Assembly (NCBI GenBank): GCA_036267755.1
Contig: DATAVK010000006.1
Coordinates: 1 to 23,647 of the forward strand
Source: DATAVK01 sp036267755
GTDB taxonomy: Bacteria > Actinomycetota > Actinomycetes > JAFAQI01
Reading direction: 5' to 3'
DNA: 23,647 nt
Shown here one piece after another: positions 1-6,612 of this stretch (the stretch's first letter is position 1; each line of letters begins with the position of its first letter). Below the pieces are notes generated by a model. That model searched no databases. It was not told the DNA's origin and saw only the letters and a program-made list of their open reading frames with translations. Made by a program: the position numbers and the translations under genes.

Positions 1-47
1 GCAGCCGGGGCGCCTCGGTAGTGCTTGAGCAGCAGGTACTTGGCCAT
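1..47 (-). CDS. YCII-related domain protein (start only, runs off the window)
   Basis: Only the first 15 codons are present. They read MAKYLLLKHYRGAPA on the minus strand, from an ATG at 47 preceded by a strong GAGGAG ribosome site about seven bases upstream. This opening closely resembles the small YCII-related (DGPF-type) proteins common in actinobacteria, which often sit beside ECF sigma factor genes and whose biochemical role is mostly unknown. The gene is transcribed away from the DUF222 gene. Because only the N-terminus is visible, the family call is recognition of a typical opening, not of a whole domain. Confidence 0.55.
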   Translation of the reverse strand, partial: MAKYLLLKHYRGAPA

Positions 48-133
48 CACGTTCTCCTCGGTGCTAGTGCGACCCATTGTGGTCGCGTTCACTGCAGGGA
101 CGGAGCCAATAACGAATCCTCGACATCCCGCCA

Positions 134-182
134 ACTTGTCAGGGTCCGTGAGCGTCGGTTTGGGCCGAGGGCGCTGACAAGT
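134..182. repeat. Perfect 9-bp inverted repeat with 31-base spacer
   Basis: ACTTGTCAG at 134-142 is the exact reverse complement of CTGACAAGT at 174-182. It lies in the 246-base gap between the YCII-like gene and the DUF222 gene. The spacer is too long for a simple terminator hairpin, and no thymine run follows. It could be a regulator site, a relic of a small mobile element, or chance. Confidence 0.4.
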
Positions 183-231
183 CGTCCGCGCATGAGTGGC
201 CGAGAATCGCTGGGGATAAAGGGATTCCGGC

Positions 232-260
232 TTGATTCCGTCGCTCATGCTTGGTAATAT
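232..260 (+). promoter_or_regulatory. SigA-type promoter of the DUF222-HNH gene
   Basis: TTGATT at 232-237 and TAATAT at 255-260 are separated by 17 bases, a near-consensus vegetative promoter. The -10 element abuts the LexA box at 261-276, so transcription would start inside or just after the operator. The coding start lies about 33 bases beyond the -10 box. Confidence 0.65.
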
Positions 261-276
261 TCGAACATACGTTCGA
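261..276. promoter_or_regulatory. LexA (SOS) operator
   Basis: The sequence TCGAACATACGTTCGA is a perfect 6+4+6 palindrome. It matches the TCGAAC-N4-GTTCGA core known for mycobacterial and other actinobacterial LexA boxes. It sits directly downstream of the -10 element and 17 bases before the ATG of the DUF222-HNH gene, an ideal place for repression. Several 13E12-family genes of Mycobacterium tuberculosis are reported to be LexA controlled, which fits. Confidence 0.85.
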
Positions 277-293
277 GTCGGCGGGGAGGGTCG

Positions 294-1508
294 ATGTCGG
301 AACTGCTCTCGGTGATCGACGCGATGACCGCGATCGACGCTCACCTGCTGCCGTCATCGGTGCAGCTGACCGTCACCGAGGAGCTCATCCAGGCGAAAGA
401 CCAGATCGACGCTCTGCTCGCCTCCCGGCTCCAGGCGATGGAGGTCGCCGAGGTCACTGTCGCTGAGTGCGGCCGCACGACCCGGGGTTGGTTGATCGAG
501 GAGCAACGCCGGTCGCCGACCGAGGCGCGGCGGATGATGTGTGCAGCTAGGGCGATGCCGGTCTACCCGGACGACCTGGCCGCCGCGTTCACCGCCGGTG
601 ACATCTCGGCGGACCACGTCCGCGTCATTTTGGGTTGTCTCCGTCAGCTGCCGGTGGATCAGGTCGAGGCGATGCTCGCCATCCTGTTGGAAGCGGCTCG
701 GGCGATGGATCCGGTGACGCTCGGTCAGGTGGTGCGGGAGATGTTGCTCCGCACCGGCGCCGACGAGTACCGGGAAGCTGCACAGCAGCGGATGTACGCC
801 GACCGGTGGGCCCGGTTCTCCACCACGTTCGGCGGGATGGTCCACCTCGAGGGGATGCTCGACCCGGAGTCCGGTCGGACCCTGCTGGCCGCGGTCGAGG
901 CGATGATGGCCGCGTCCCGGCCCCCGGTCGACGGTGACCGACCCGCGTGGGGTGACAAAGACAGTGAGCTGCGAACCGCTGGGCAGCGCCGCGCCGACGC
1001 CATCGTCGACCTCGCCCGCCACGCGCTCGCCGGATCCCAGCTCCCAGACCAGGGTGGTGACCGACCCCAGGTCCTGGTCACCATCCGGTACGACGACCTC
1101 GCCGCCCAACTCGCAGCCGCGGACGCGACCGGGACGCTGAACGGTCCGTTAGGCCCGATCCCGATCAGCCCGGAGACGGCTCGCCGGCTCGCCTGCGACG
1201 CGGACATCATCCCGGTCGTTCTCGATGGTGACGGCGCTGTCCTCAACCTCGGTCGCTCGCAACGCACCTGGACCACCGCCCAACGCCGCGCCGCCCGCTT
1301 GCGCGATCAAGGCTGCGTCTTCCCGAAATGTCAGGCACCCCTCAACGCCTGCGACCTGCACCACCTCAAACATTGGGCGCGCGGCGGCCCGACCGACCAC
1401 GACAACTCAGCTCACCTGTGCCACTTTCATCATTGGCTGGTGCACCACCGCAACTGGGACGTCACCCGCGACCCCATCACCAAGAAGATCCACGTCCGCC
1501 GCACGTAA
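294..1508 (+). CDS. DUF222 / 13E12 repeat family protein with C-terminal HNH endonuclease domain
   Basis: This 404-residue protein has the two-part build of the actinobacterial 13E12/DUF222 family. A helical DUF222 region covers roughly residues 20-300 and an HNH nuclease motif lies near the C-terminus. In the HNH part, CVFPKC, DLHHLKHWARGG, DNSAHLC and HHWLVHH supply the paired cysteines, the catalytic DLHH histidines and the later Asn/His residues, and all look intact. ATG 294 is preceded by GGGGAGGG. The gene stands alone behind a strong promoter carrying a LexA box, so it is probably induced by DNA damage. Members are multicopy in many actinobacteria; their biological role is not settled, with mobile-element-like and DNA-repair roles both proposed. 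The gene appears complete. Confidence 0.9.
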   Translation: MSELLSVIDAMTAIDAHLLPSSVQLTVTEELIQAKDQIDALLASRLQAMEVAEVTVAECGRTTRGWLIEEQRRSPTEARRMMCAARAMPVYPDDLAAAFTAGDISADHVRVILGCLRQLPVDQVEAMLAILLEAARAMDPVTLGQVVREMLLRTGADEYREAAQQRMYADRWARFSTTFGGMVHLEGMLDPESGRTLLAAVEAMMAASRPPVDGDRPAWGDKDSELRTAGQRRADAIVDLARHALAGSQLPDQGGDRPQVLVTIRYDDLAAQLAAADATGTLNGPLGPIPISPETARRLACDADIIPVVLDGDGAVLNLGRSQRTWTTAQRRAARLRDQGCVFPKCQAPLNACDLHHLKHWARGGPTDHDNSAHLCHFHHWLVHHRNWDVTRDPITKKIHVRRT

Positions 1509-1520
1509 GGCCAGCGATTG

Positions 1521-2012
1521 TCAGCGTGGGGCCGCGACGCCGCGACCGAGATGGGCCGGCCGTTCCAATGAGGCGTGCGCATTCAGCAGCGCCTCGACGA
1601 GCGCCCATCGGTCGTCGGGCATCGGCGTGACGCCGCCGGCGGCCTCGTCGACGTGCAGGTAGAAGAACTCGCCGGTGGCGACAGCGGTGCCGTCGTCACG
1701 ACTGAGCAGCGTGTGGACTCGCATCCGCTTGGGATCCGCGCTGACCAGGATCGAGGATGCGACGAGGGTGTCGCCGCGCTTGCTCTCCGCGAGGAAGCGG
1801 ATGTGGCACTCAACGGTGTACATCGCGCGACCGGTTTCAACCCGGTAATCCTCGCTGAGCTCGAGGTCGGCGAACAGCACCTCGTTCGCCTCGCTCAGCA
1901 CGATGGCGTAGCAGCCGTCGTGCAGGTGCCCGTTGTAGTCGATCCATTCTTCGCGCACATCGGTCCGGTATCGCTGGTACGGCGCTGGCCCAGAAGCAGC
2001 GGCATCAGCCAC
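1521..2012 (-). CDS. Hotdog-fold acyl-CoA thioesterase, probable betainyl-CoA thioesterase
   Basis: The 163-residue protein is a single-domain hotdog thioesterase of the 4HBT type. It carries the motif DYNGHLHDG at about residues 25-33, where the Asp is the usual catalytic acid. The GTG at 2012 starts the recognisable protein and overlaps the end of the carnitine dehydrogenase gene by 8 bases. The ribosome site (GAAAAG) is weak, which suggests translational coupling. In several proteobacteria the L-carnitine dehydrogenase is fused at its C-terminus to just such a domain, which hydrolyses betainyl-CoA to glycine betaine and CoA; here the two parts are separate adjacent genes. The neighbouring BKACE would make betainyl-CoA, so this assignment is well supported by context. 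A related thioesterase lies at 4958-5440. Confidence 0.82.
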   Translation of the reverse strand: MADAAASGPAPYQRYRTDVREEWIDYNGHLHDGCYAIVLSEANEVLFADLELSEDYRVETGRAMYTVECHIRFLAESKRGDTLVASSILVSADPKRMRVHTLLSRDDGTAVATGEFFYLHVDEAAGGVTPMPDDRWALVEALLNAHASLERPAHLGRGVAAPR

Positions 2013-2964
2013 GGCGATGCTTTTCGAGCAATAGCAACAGATCGACGAGGAACGCGTCGCGTTGCTGTTCCAGCTCACGGACCGTGGTGTCGCCGACCGA
2101 CTCGTCGACGCCGGCGACGACTAGGTCGCGCAAGCGGGGAGTGAGCTCGGGCGCGGTCAGTCGAGTCCAGGGCTCGAGCAGAGCGGGACCGAAATGATCG
2201 AGCATGTGCGCCATGCCGCCCTGGCCGCCGGCGAGGTGGAAGGTGAGCATCGGTCCCATCAGCGCCCACCGCAGCCCCGGCCCGTAGGTAATCGAGTCGT
2301 CGATCTGCTGCACCGTCGCCTGCCCGGAGTCGATCATGTGCAGCGCCTCACGCCACAACGCCTCCTGCAGCCGGTTCCCAACAAAACCGGGGACCTCGCG
2401 GTCCATCGTTAGCGCCACCTTGCCGGCCAGCGTGTAGAACTTCTCCGCCCAGGCGACCACGTCGGGATCGGTGTCCTGGCCACCGACGACCTCGACGATC
2501 GGGATCAGGTACGGCGGGTTGAACGGGTGACCGACCACGAAACGCCCCGGCGTCGTGGCACCGACGGCCATGTCGCTCATCATGAATCCGGACGTGCTCG
2601 ACGCCACCACCACGCCGGGCGGTGTCGCCGCATCGATCGAGGCCAGCAACGCCACCTTGTCGTCGAGGACCTCGGGCGCTGACTCCTGCACGAAGTCCGC
2701 AGCCGCCAGAGCGCCGGCAAGAGTGTCGGAAAACCGCAGCCGATCCCGCGACGCACCGTCAGCAAGGCCGAGACGTTCCAACGAAGGCCACGCCGTGTCG
2801 ACGAGCGAGCCGAGTCGTTCCTCGGCCCGGGCGCCGGGATCCCAGCCGACGACGTCGTACCCCATGCGCAGGAAGTGCGCCGCCCAGCCGGCGCCGATGA
2901 CACCGGTCCCGATGATCGCGACGGTACGGACGTCCTCCGGCGACGGGCGCCCGCCCTGGCTCAC
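2005..2964 (-). CDS. lcdH: L-carnitine 3-dehydrogenase (3-hydroxyacyl-CoA dehydrogenase superfamily)
   Basis: The 319-residue protein would oxidise L-carnitine to 3-dehydrocarnitine with NAD+. The Rossmann motif GTGVIGAGWAAHFL is at about residues 19-32 (GxGxxG). SSTSG is near 122-126 and the catalytic-His motif GHPFNPP is near 145-151. EVPGFVGNRLQEALWREA marks the start of the C-terminal helical domain. Length and motifs fit stand-alone L-carnitine dehydrogenases of the 3-hydroxybutyryl-CoA dehydrogenase superfamily. GTG 2964 overlaps the BKACE stop by four bases (GTGA), and the following thioesterase overlaps its stop, so the three genes are tightly coupled. The partner genes make carnitine far more likely than an acyl-CoA substrate. 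A longer open frame upstream lies inside the BKACE gene and was not used. Confidence 0.88.
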   Translation of the reverse strand: MSQGGRPSPEDVRTVAIIGTGVIGAGWAAHFLRMGYDVVGWDPGARAEERLGSLVDTAWPSLERLGLADGASRDRLRFSDTLAGALAAADFVQESAPEVLDDKVALLASIDAATPPGVVVASSTSGFMMSDMAVGATTPGRFVVGHPFNPPYLIPIVEVVGGQDTDPDVVAWAEKFYTLAGKVALTMDREVPGFVGNRLQEALWREALHMIDSGQATVQQIDDSITYGPGLRWALMGPMLTFHLAGGQGGMAHMLDHFGPALLEPWTRLTAPELTPRLRDLVVAGVDESVGDTTVRELEQQRDAFLVDLLLLLEKHRRG

Positions 2965-3899
2965 CAACCGACCTGGTCGATGCCCTTGAGGCCGAGGATC
3001 TCGCGGGTGTCGGCCGGCGTGGCGATGTCGAGCGACAGCTCGCCGAGGATCCGCTTGATCTTCTCGACCTGCTCGGCGTTCGACGAGGCGAGCTGGCCCT
3101 TGCCGATGAACAGCCCGTCTTCGAGCCCGACCCGGACGTGCGAGCCCATCACCGCGGAGACCGTGATCATGTTGAACTGGTGTCGCCCGGCGCCTAGCAC
3201 CGACCACTGCACCGCGTCGCCGAACAGCTTGTCGATGGTGTTCTTCATGTGGGAGAGGTGGTCGACCTCGGCGCCGATGCCGCCCATCACGCCCATGATC
3301 GTCTGCAGGAAGATCGGCGGCTTCACGAGCCCGGCCTCGAGGTAGTACGCCAGCGTGTAGAGGTGCCCGACGTCGTAGGCCTCGTACTCGAAGCGCGCCC
3401 CGGTCTCCGGGCCGACATCGGTGAGCATCCGCTCGATGTCGGCGAACGTGCTGACGAACGGCTCGGTCCGGGTGCTCTCGAGGTACGGCTCTTCCCAGTC
3501 GAACTTCCACTGGCCGGCGTACTTCGGGATCATCGGGAAGCTGCCGTAGTTGAACGTCCCGAGGTTCAGCGTGCAGAGTTCGGGCTTGGTCTCGTAGATC
3601 ACTCGCAGCCGCTCGGCCACCGTCTGGTCGGTCGCGCCGCCGCTCGTGATGCTGATCACCGCGTCGGTCTCGGCCTTGATCGCCTTGAGGTACTCGAGGA
3701 ACACCGCCGGATCGGCGGTCGGGCTGCCGTCCTTGGGGTCACGGGCGTGCAGGTGGATGACCGACGCACCCGCCGCGACGGCAGCGACCGACTGGCTGAC
3801 GACGTCCTCGACCGTGTAGGGCAGGTGCGGCGACATCGTGGGCGTGTGGCCGGAGCCGGTGACCGCGCACGTGATGATGACCTTGCGGGCTGCTGCCAC
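2961..3899 (-). CDS. BKACE (DUF849) beta-keto acid cleavage enzyme, probable 3-dehydrocarnitine cleavage
   Basis: This 312-residue TIM-barrel enzyme belongs to the beta-keto acid cleavage family, whose founder is 3-keto-5-aminohexanoate cleavage enzyme. Zinc ligands His49 and His51 (HLHARDP) and the catalytic GLED pair, Glu260-Asp261, are in place. The N-terminal ITCAVTGSGHTPTMSPHLP and the SGG near 86-88 are also family features. Known members of this genomic context condense dehydrocarnitine with acetyl-CoA to give betainyl-CoA and acetoacetate. The adjacent carnitine dehydrogenase and thioesterase strongly support that reaction here. The chosen start is GTG 3899, five bases after a good GGAGG site at 3905-3909; an in-frame ATG 17 codons upstream has no such site. 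It is the first of three overlapping genes. Confidence 0.9.
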   Translation of the reverse strand: MAAARKVIITCAVTGSGHTPTMSPHLPYTVEDVVSQSVAAVAAGASVIHLHARDPKDGSPTADPAVFLEYLKAIKAETDAVISITSGGATDQTVAERLRVIYETKPELCTLNLGTFNYGSFPMIPKYAGQWKFDWEEPYLESTRTEPFVSTFADIERMLTDVGPETGARFEYEAYDVGHLYTLAYYLEAGLVKPPIFLQTIMGVMGGIGAEVDHLSHMKNTIDKLFGDAVQWSVLGAGRHQFNMITVSAVMGSHVRVGLEDGLFIGKGQLASSNAEQVEKIKRILGELSLDIATPADTREILGLKGIDQVGW

Positions 3900-3977
3900 G
3901 GGAACCTCCGAGAGTGCTCGACGAGAGAAGCGCTGCGGCCGAACGCACATGGTGAGTAGTGCACTGCAGCATGTGAA

Positions 3978-4006
3978 ACGCTCTCCGACTCAGGCCGGGT
4001 TGTCAA
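3978..4006 (-). promoter_or_regulatory. Possible promoter for the BKACE-lcdH-thioesterase operon
   Basis: On the minus strand a perfect TTGACA (4006-4001) lies 17 bases before GAGCGT (3983-3978), a weak -10 match. The 130-base gap between the IclR gene and BKACE also holds the palindrome AGTGCACT (3958-3965) in the expected leader. The operon could thus have its own promoter in addition to read-through from the regulator gene. Confidence 0.35.
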
Positions 4007-4029
4007 GCAGTGCGCGCCACCTCAGCAGC

Positions 4030-4842
4030 TCAGTCGCGCAGCGCCACCTCGACGGCCGCGGCCGCCTCGATCGCGACCGCGCCCAGCGCCTCGAATCGCG
4101 CGGCGGGGACTCGGTTGACCGGCCCCCAGATGCTGAACACCGCGAGCGGTCGCTCCTCGCCCTCTCGCAACACGGGCGCGGACACGCCGTACAGCGTGGT
4201 CTCGAGCTCGCCGGCCGAGACCGCGAAGCCGCGCTCGCGGATCTCGTCGAGCTCAGCGAGCAGCCGCGTGATGTCGGTGACGGTCGCGTCGGTGAAGCCC
4301 TCGAGGTGGGTGCCGAGCAGGCCGAGGACCTCGGCGGCCGGCAGCCACGCCAGCCATGCCTTGCCGGTCGAGGTCGCGTGCAGCGGCACCGGGCGGGCGA
4401 GCCAGTTGACGGTGAGCACCGCGGGCGGCGCGACCTCGTCGACATACACCAGCTCGGTACGACGACCCACCGCCAGATCGGCCGCCTCGCCGGTCTTCGC
4501 GCAGACCCGCTCCAGGACGTGATGGGTACGTCGGACCAGGCCGTCGACGCCGGAGGACGCGGCCAGCCGGGCGACGGTGTAGCCGACCTGGTACCGGTTG
4601 GTGCCGGGGTCCCGGTCGACCAGGCCGTGCGCCTCCATCGTGGCGAGCAGCCGCCACGCAGTCGCCCGGTTGATCCCGCACACCAGTGCCAGCTCGGCCA
4701 CCGTCTCGCCGCGCGGCGACGCCGCGGCGACGGCGTCGAGCAGGGCCAGCGCCCGCTCCACCGACTGCACCCGGCCGCCCGAGCCGACGGGGGAGACAGC
4801 AGGCGAGTCAGCGGGGTCGACGACGCCCTCGGGTGTGCTCAC
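4030..4842 (-). CDS. IclR-family transcriptional regulator
   Basis: The protein has 270 residues from the GTG at 4842, preceded by AGGACGG. An N-terminal winged helix-turn-helix follows a short Pro/Ser-rich leader: it begins RVQSVERALALLDAV, and the recognition region is AELALVCGINRATAWRLLATMEAHGLV. The C-terminal half is the IclR effector-binding domain, recognisable from RPVPLHATSTGKAWLA, RERGFAVSAGELE and SAPVL. It is divergent from the thioesterase-to-dehydrogenase operon and upstream of the BKACE operon, so it is the natural local regulator of both arms. The ligand is likely a pathway compound such as carnitine, gamma-butyrobetaine or a CoA ester; this is inference from position. An upstream in-frame GTG at 4914 would place the repeated motifs inside the gene and was rejected. 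Confidence 0.9.
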   Translation of the reverse strand: MSTPEGVVDPADSPAVSPVGSGGRVQSVERALALLDAVAAASPRGETVAELALVCGINRATAWRLLATMEAHGLVDRDPGTNRYQVGYTVARLAASSGVDGLVRRTHHVLERVCAKTGEAADLAVGRRTELVYVDEVAPPAVLTVNWLARPVPLHATSTGKAWLAWLPAAEVLGLLGTHLEGFTDATVTDITRLLAELDEIRERGFAVSAGELETTLYGVSAPVLREGEERPLAVFSIWGPVNRVPAARFEALGAVAIEAAAAVEVALRD

Positions 4843-4859
4843 GGAGCCGTCCTGTCTGG

Positions 4860-4889
4860 TTGACGGGTGATGCCGGGCGTCCCTATCGT
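4860..4889 (+). promoter_or_regulatory. Possible rightward promoter of the thioesterase-caiD operon
   Basis: TTGACG at 4860-4865 and TATCGT at 4884-4889 are 18 bases apart. The -10 element overlaps the repeated motif at 4885-4914, so a bound regulator would block it. The distance to the GTG start at 4958 leaves a leader of about 60 bases. Confidence 0.4.
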
Positions 4890-4914
4890 CGCACGATACG
4901 AACACTCGTCGCAC
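4885..4914. promoter_or_regulatory. Candidate IclR operator: direct repeat plus small palindrome in the divergent control region
   Basis: TCGTCGCAC occurs at 4886-4894 and again at 4906-4914, exactly 20 bases apart, about two helical turns on the same face. The first copy is part of a perfect ATCGT-CGC-ACGAT inverted repeat (4885-4897). The pair lies between the divergent IclR and thioesterase starts and overlaps a plausible -10 box. Assignment to the IclR protein is by position only. Confidence 0.45.
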
Positions 4915-4957
4915 CGATCTCGCGGGCGCGACGCTCCGGGTTGGGGGTCGCCGCGTC

Positions 4958-5440
4958 GTGATCGAGGCGCCGCTCGCCCTCTACCGGACCGTCGTGCCGG
5001 CCGACTGGCTCGACTACAACGGCCACATGAGCGAGGCCAACTACCTCGTGATGGTGGGGTACGCCGCGGACGCGTTCTTCTCCTACGTCGGGATCGACGA
5101 CGACTACCGGGCCGCCGGTCACTCGCTCTACACCGCGGAGACGCACCTGCACCATCTGCGGGAGTCCGGGCTCGGCGACCAGCTCGACTCGACATTGCAG
5201 GTCCTCGATCTCGGCCCAAAGAGCCTGCACCTGTTCATCACGATGCGAAACGTTGGCAGCGGCGATCCGGTCGCGACCGCCGAGCAGCTGCTCGTTCACG
5301 TCGACATGGCGAGCGGTCGGGTCGTCCCGATGCCGGCCGATCTCTATGAGCGCATCGCCGCGATCCGCGATGCGCATGCCTCGCTGCCCCGGCCGGACGC
5401 GGTTGGTCACGTCATGGGCATCCGCCGGCCGGTGGGCTGA
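4958..5440 (+). CDS. Hotdog-fold acyl-CoA thioesterase (second copy), betainyl-CoA or carnitinyl-CoA type
   Basis: The 160-residue protein is a single hotdog domain with the same DYNGHMSEANY motif (about residues 19-29) as the thioesterase at 1521-2012. The two share many other positions, such as LLVHVD versus FYLHVD and the shared MP and DAHASL segments near the end, so they are paralogues. GTG 4958 starts the protein behind a weak GGGGG ribosome site. It is the first gene of the rightward operon, divergent from the IclR gene, and 11 bases before the acyl-CoA dehydrogenase. A locus with two such enzymes suggests two CoA esters to hydrolyse: one may act on betainyl-CoA and the other on carnitinyl-CoA. 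Which does which cannot be read from sequence. Confidence 0.8.
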   Translation: MIEAPLALYRTVVPADWLDYNGHMSEANYLVMVGYAADAFFSYVGIDDDYRAAGHSLYTAETHLHHLRESGLGDQLDSTLQVLDLGPKSLHLFITMRNVGSGDPVATAEQLLVHVDMASGRVVPMPADLYERIAAIRDAHASLPRPDAVGHVMGIRRPVG

Positions 5441-5451
5441 GGGGCAGCGCC

Positions 5452-6612
5452 ATGGATTTCGGGCTGGATGAGGAACGTCGCGCGATCGTCGCGACCGTCC
5501 GCGACTTCGTCCGCCGCGAGCTGGTGCCGCACGAGGATCTGGTCGAGCGGCTCGACGAGGTCCCCGCCGAGCTGGCGCGCGACATCCAAGCCAAGGCGAT
5601 CGCCGCCGGCCTGTACGCCGCGAACTTCCCCGCCGAGCTCGGCGGCGGTGGCCTCGACGCGCTGTCCCTGACGCTGGTCGAGCGGGAGCTCGGGTGGACG
5701 TCGTACGCGTTGCAGGCGCTCGTCACCCGGCCGAGCAACATCCTGCAGGCCTGCCAGGGCGAGCAAATAGATCAGTACCTGTTGCCGACGATCCGGGGCG
5801 AGCGGCACGACTGTCTCGCGATGACCGAGCCTGGCGCCGGCTCGGACGTGCGGGCGATGACGACGGGCGCCCGGCGCGATAGCGACGGCTGGATCATCAA
5901 CGGCACCAAGCACTTCATCAGTCATGCCGACGTCTCCGACTTCGTCGTGCTGTTCGCGGTGACCGGGACGGAGCAGACGGCGCGTGGTGAGCGAAGCGCC
6001 ATCTCGGCGTTCCTCGTCGACCACGACACCCCGGGTCTCAGCGTGCGGCGCGGCGCGGCGTCGGTATCCCACCGCGGCTACCACCACTGCGAACTGTCGT
6101 TCGTTGACTGCCGGGTGCCGGGTACGGCGTTGCTCGGCGAGGAGGGTCACGGCTTCGACCTGCTCAGCGAGTGGCTCGGCGCCAGCCGACTGACCGTCGC
6201 GGCCTTCAGCGTGGGCCGGGCGAAGCGGGTGCTGGAGCTGAGCACCGAATGGGCGGCGACCCGGCACCAGTTCGGGCAGCCGGTCGGCAAGTTCCAGGGA
6301 GTCGGCTTCCCGCTCGCCGACATGGCCACCGAGATCGAGGCTGCGGAGCTGCTGACCTTGCAAGCCGCCTGGAAGCTGACCGAGGGCCGGATGAGCGACA
6401 CCGACGCCGCGATGGCGAAGCTCTACGCGTCGGAGATGCTCGGTCGAGTCACGGACCGCGCGGTCCAGATCTACGGCGGCATGGGCTTGATGAGCGACCT
6501 GCCGATCGAGCGGTTCTGGCGTGACGCCCGGGTCGAGCGGATCTGGGACGGCACCAGCGAGGTGCAGCGTCACATCATCTCGCGGGCGATGCTGCGCGAG
6601 CGAGGAGCCTGA
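5452..6612 (+). CDS. Acyl-CoA dehydrogenase family protein, candidate gamma-butyrobetainyl-CoA dehydrogenase
   Basis: This 386-residue FAD flavoprotein has the normal three-part acyl-CoA dehydrogenase fold: N-terminal helices, a central beta domain beginning near CLAMTEPGAGSDV, and C-terminal helices with RHQFGQPVGKFQ, QIYGGMGLMSD and WRDARVERIWDGTSEVQR. The position of the classical catalytic Glu (the E of the YEGT motif) is Asp366 here. Escherichia coli CaiA, the crotonobetainyl-CoA reductase, also lacks Glu at this place. Next to a CaiD homologue the likely substrate is a trimethylammonium C4 acyl-CoA. With the oxidative carnitine arm across the control region, I favour desaturation of gamma-butyrobetainyl-CoA over reduction. 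A good GAGGGG site lies 7 bases before ATG 5452. It ends right against caiD. Confidence 0.82.
   Translation: MDFGLDEERRAIVATVRDFVRRELVPHEDLVERLDEVPAELARDIQAKAIAAGLYAANFPAELGGGGLDALSLTLVERELGWTSYALQALVTRPSNILQACQGEQIDQYLLPTIRGERHDCLAMTEPGAGSDVRAMTTGARRDSDGWIINGTKHFISHADVSDFVVLFAVTGTEQTARGERSAISAFLVDHDTPGLSVRRGAASVSHRGYHHCELSFVDCRVPGTALLGEEGHGFDLLSEWLGASRLTVAAFSVGRAKRVLELSTEWAATRHQFGQPVGKFQGVGFPLADMATEIEAAELLTLQAAWKLTEGRMSDTDAAMAKLYASEMLGRVTDRAVQIYGGMGLMSDLPIERFWRDARVERIWDGTSEVQRHIISRAMLRERGA

Noticed and set aside
1509..1520. Terminator between the converging DUF222 and thioesterase genes
   Set aside because: The 12-base gap and flanks show no clear stem followed by a thymine run.
2965..3510. 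N-terminal extension of the carnitine dehydrogenase frame to 3510
   Set aside because: The extension lies inside the well-supported BKACE gene in another frame and is Arg-rich without motifs. GTG 2964 with a GTGA overlap gives the normal family length.
4843..4914. Longer IclR protein starting at GTG 4914
   Set aside because: It would place the repeated motifs and the divergent promoter inside the coding region and adds 24 residues not typical of the family; GTG 4842 has a ribosome site.
5452..6612. Naming the first acyl-CoA dehydrogenase caiA
   Set aside because: It shares the family and the missing Glu with CaiA, but the rest of the sequence is not specifically CaiA-like and the direction of reaction is unknown, so no symbol was given.
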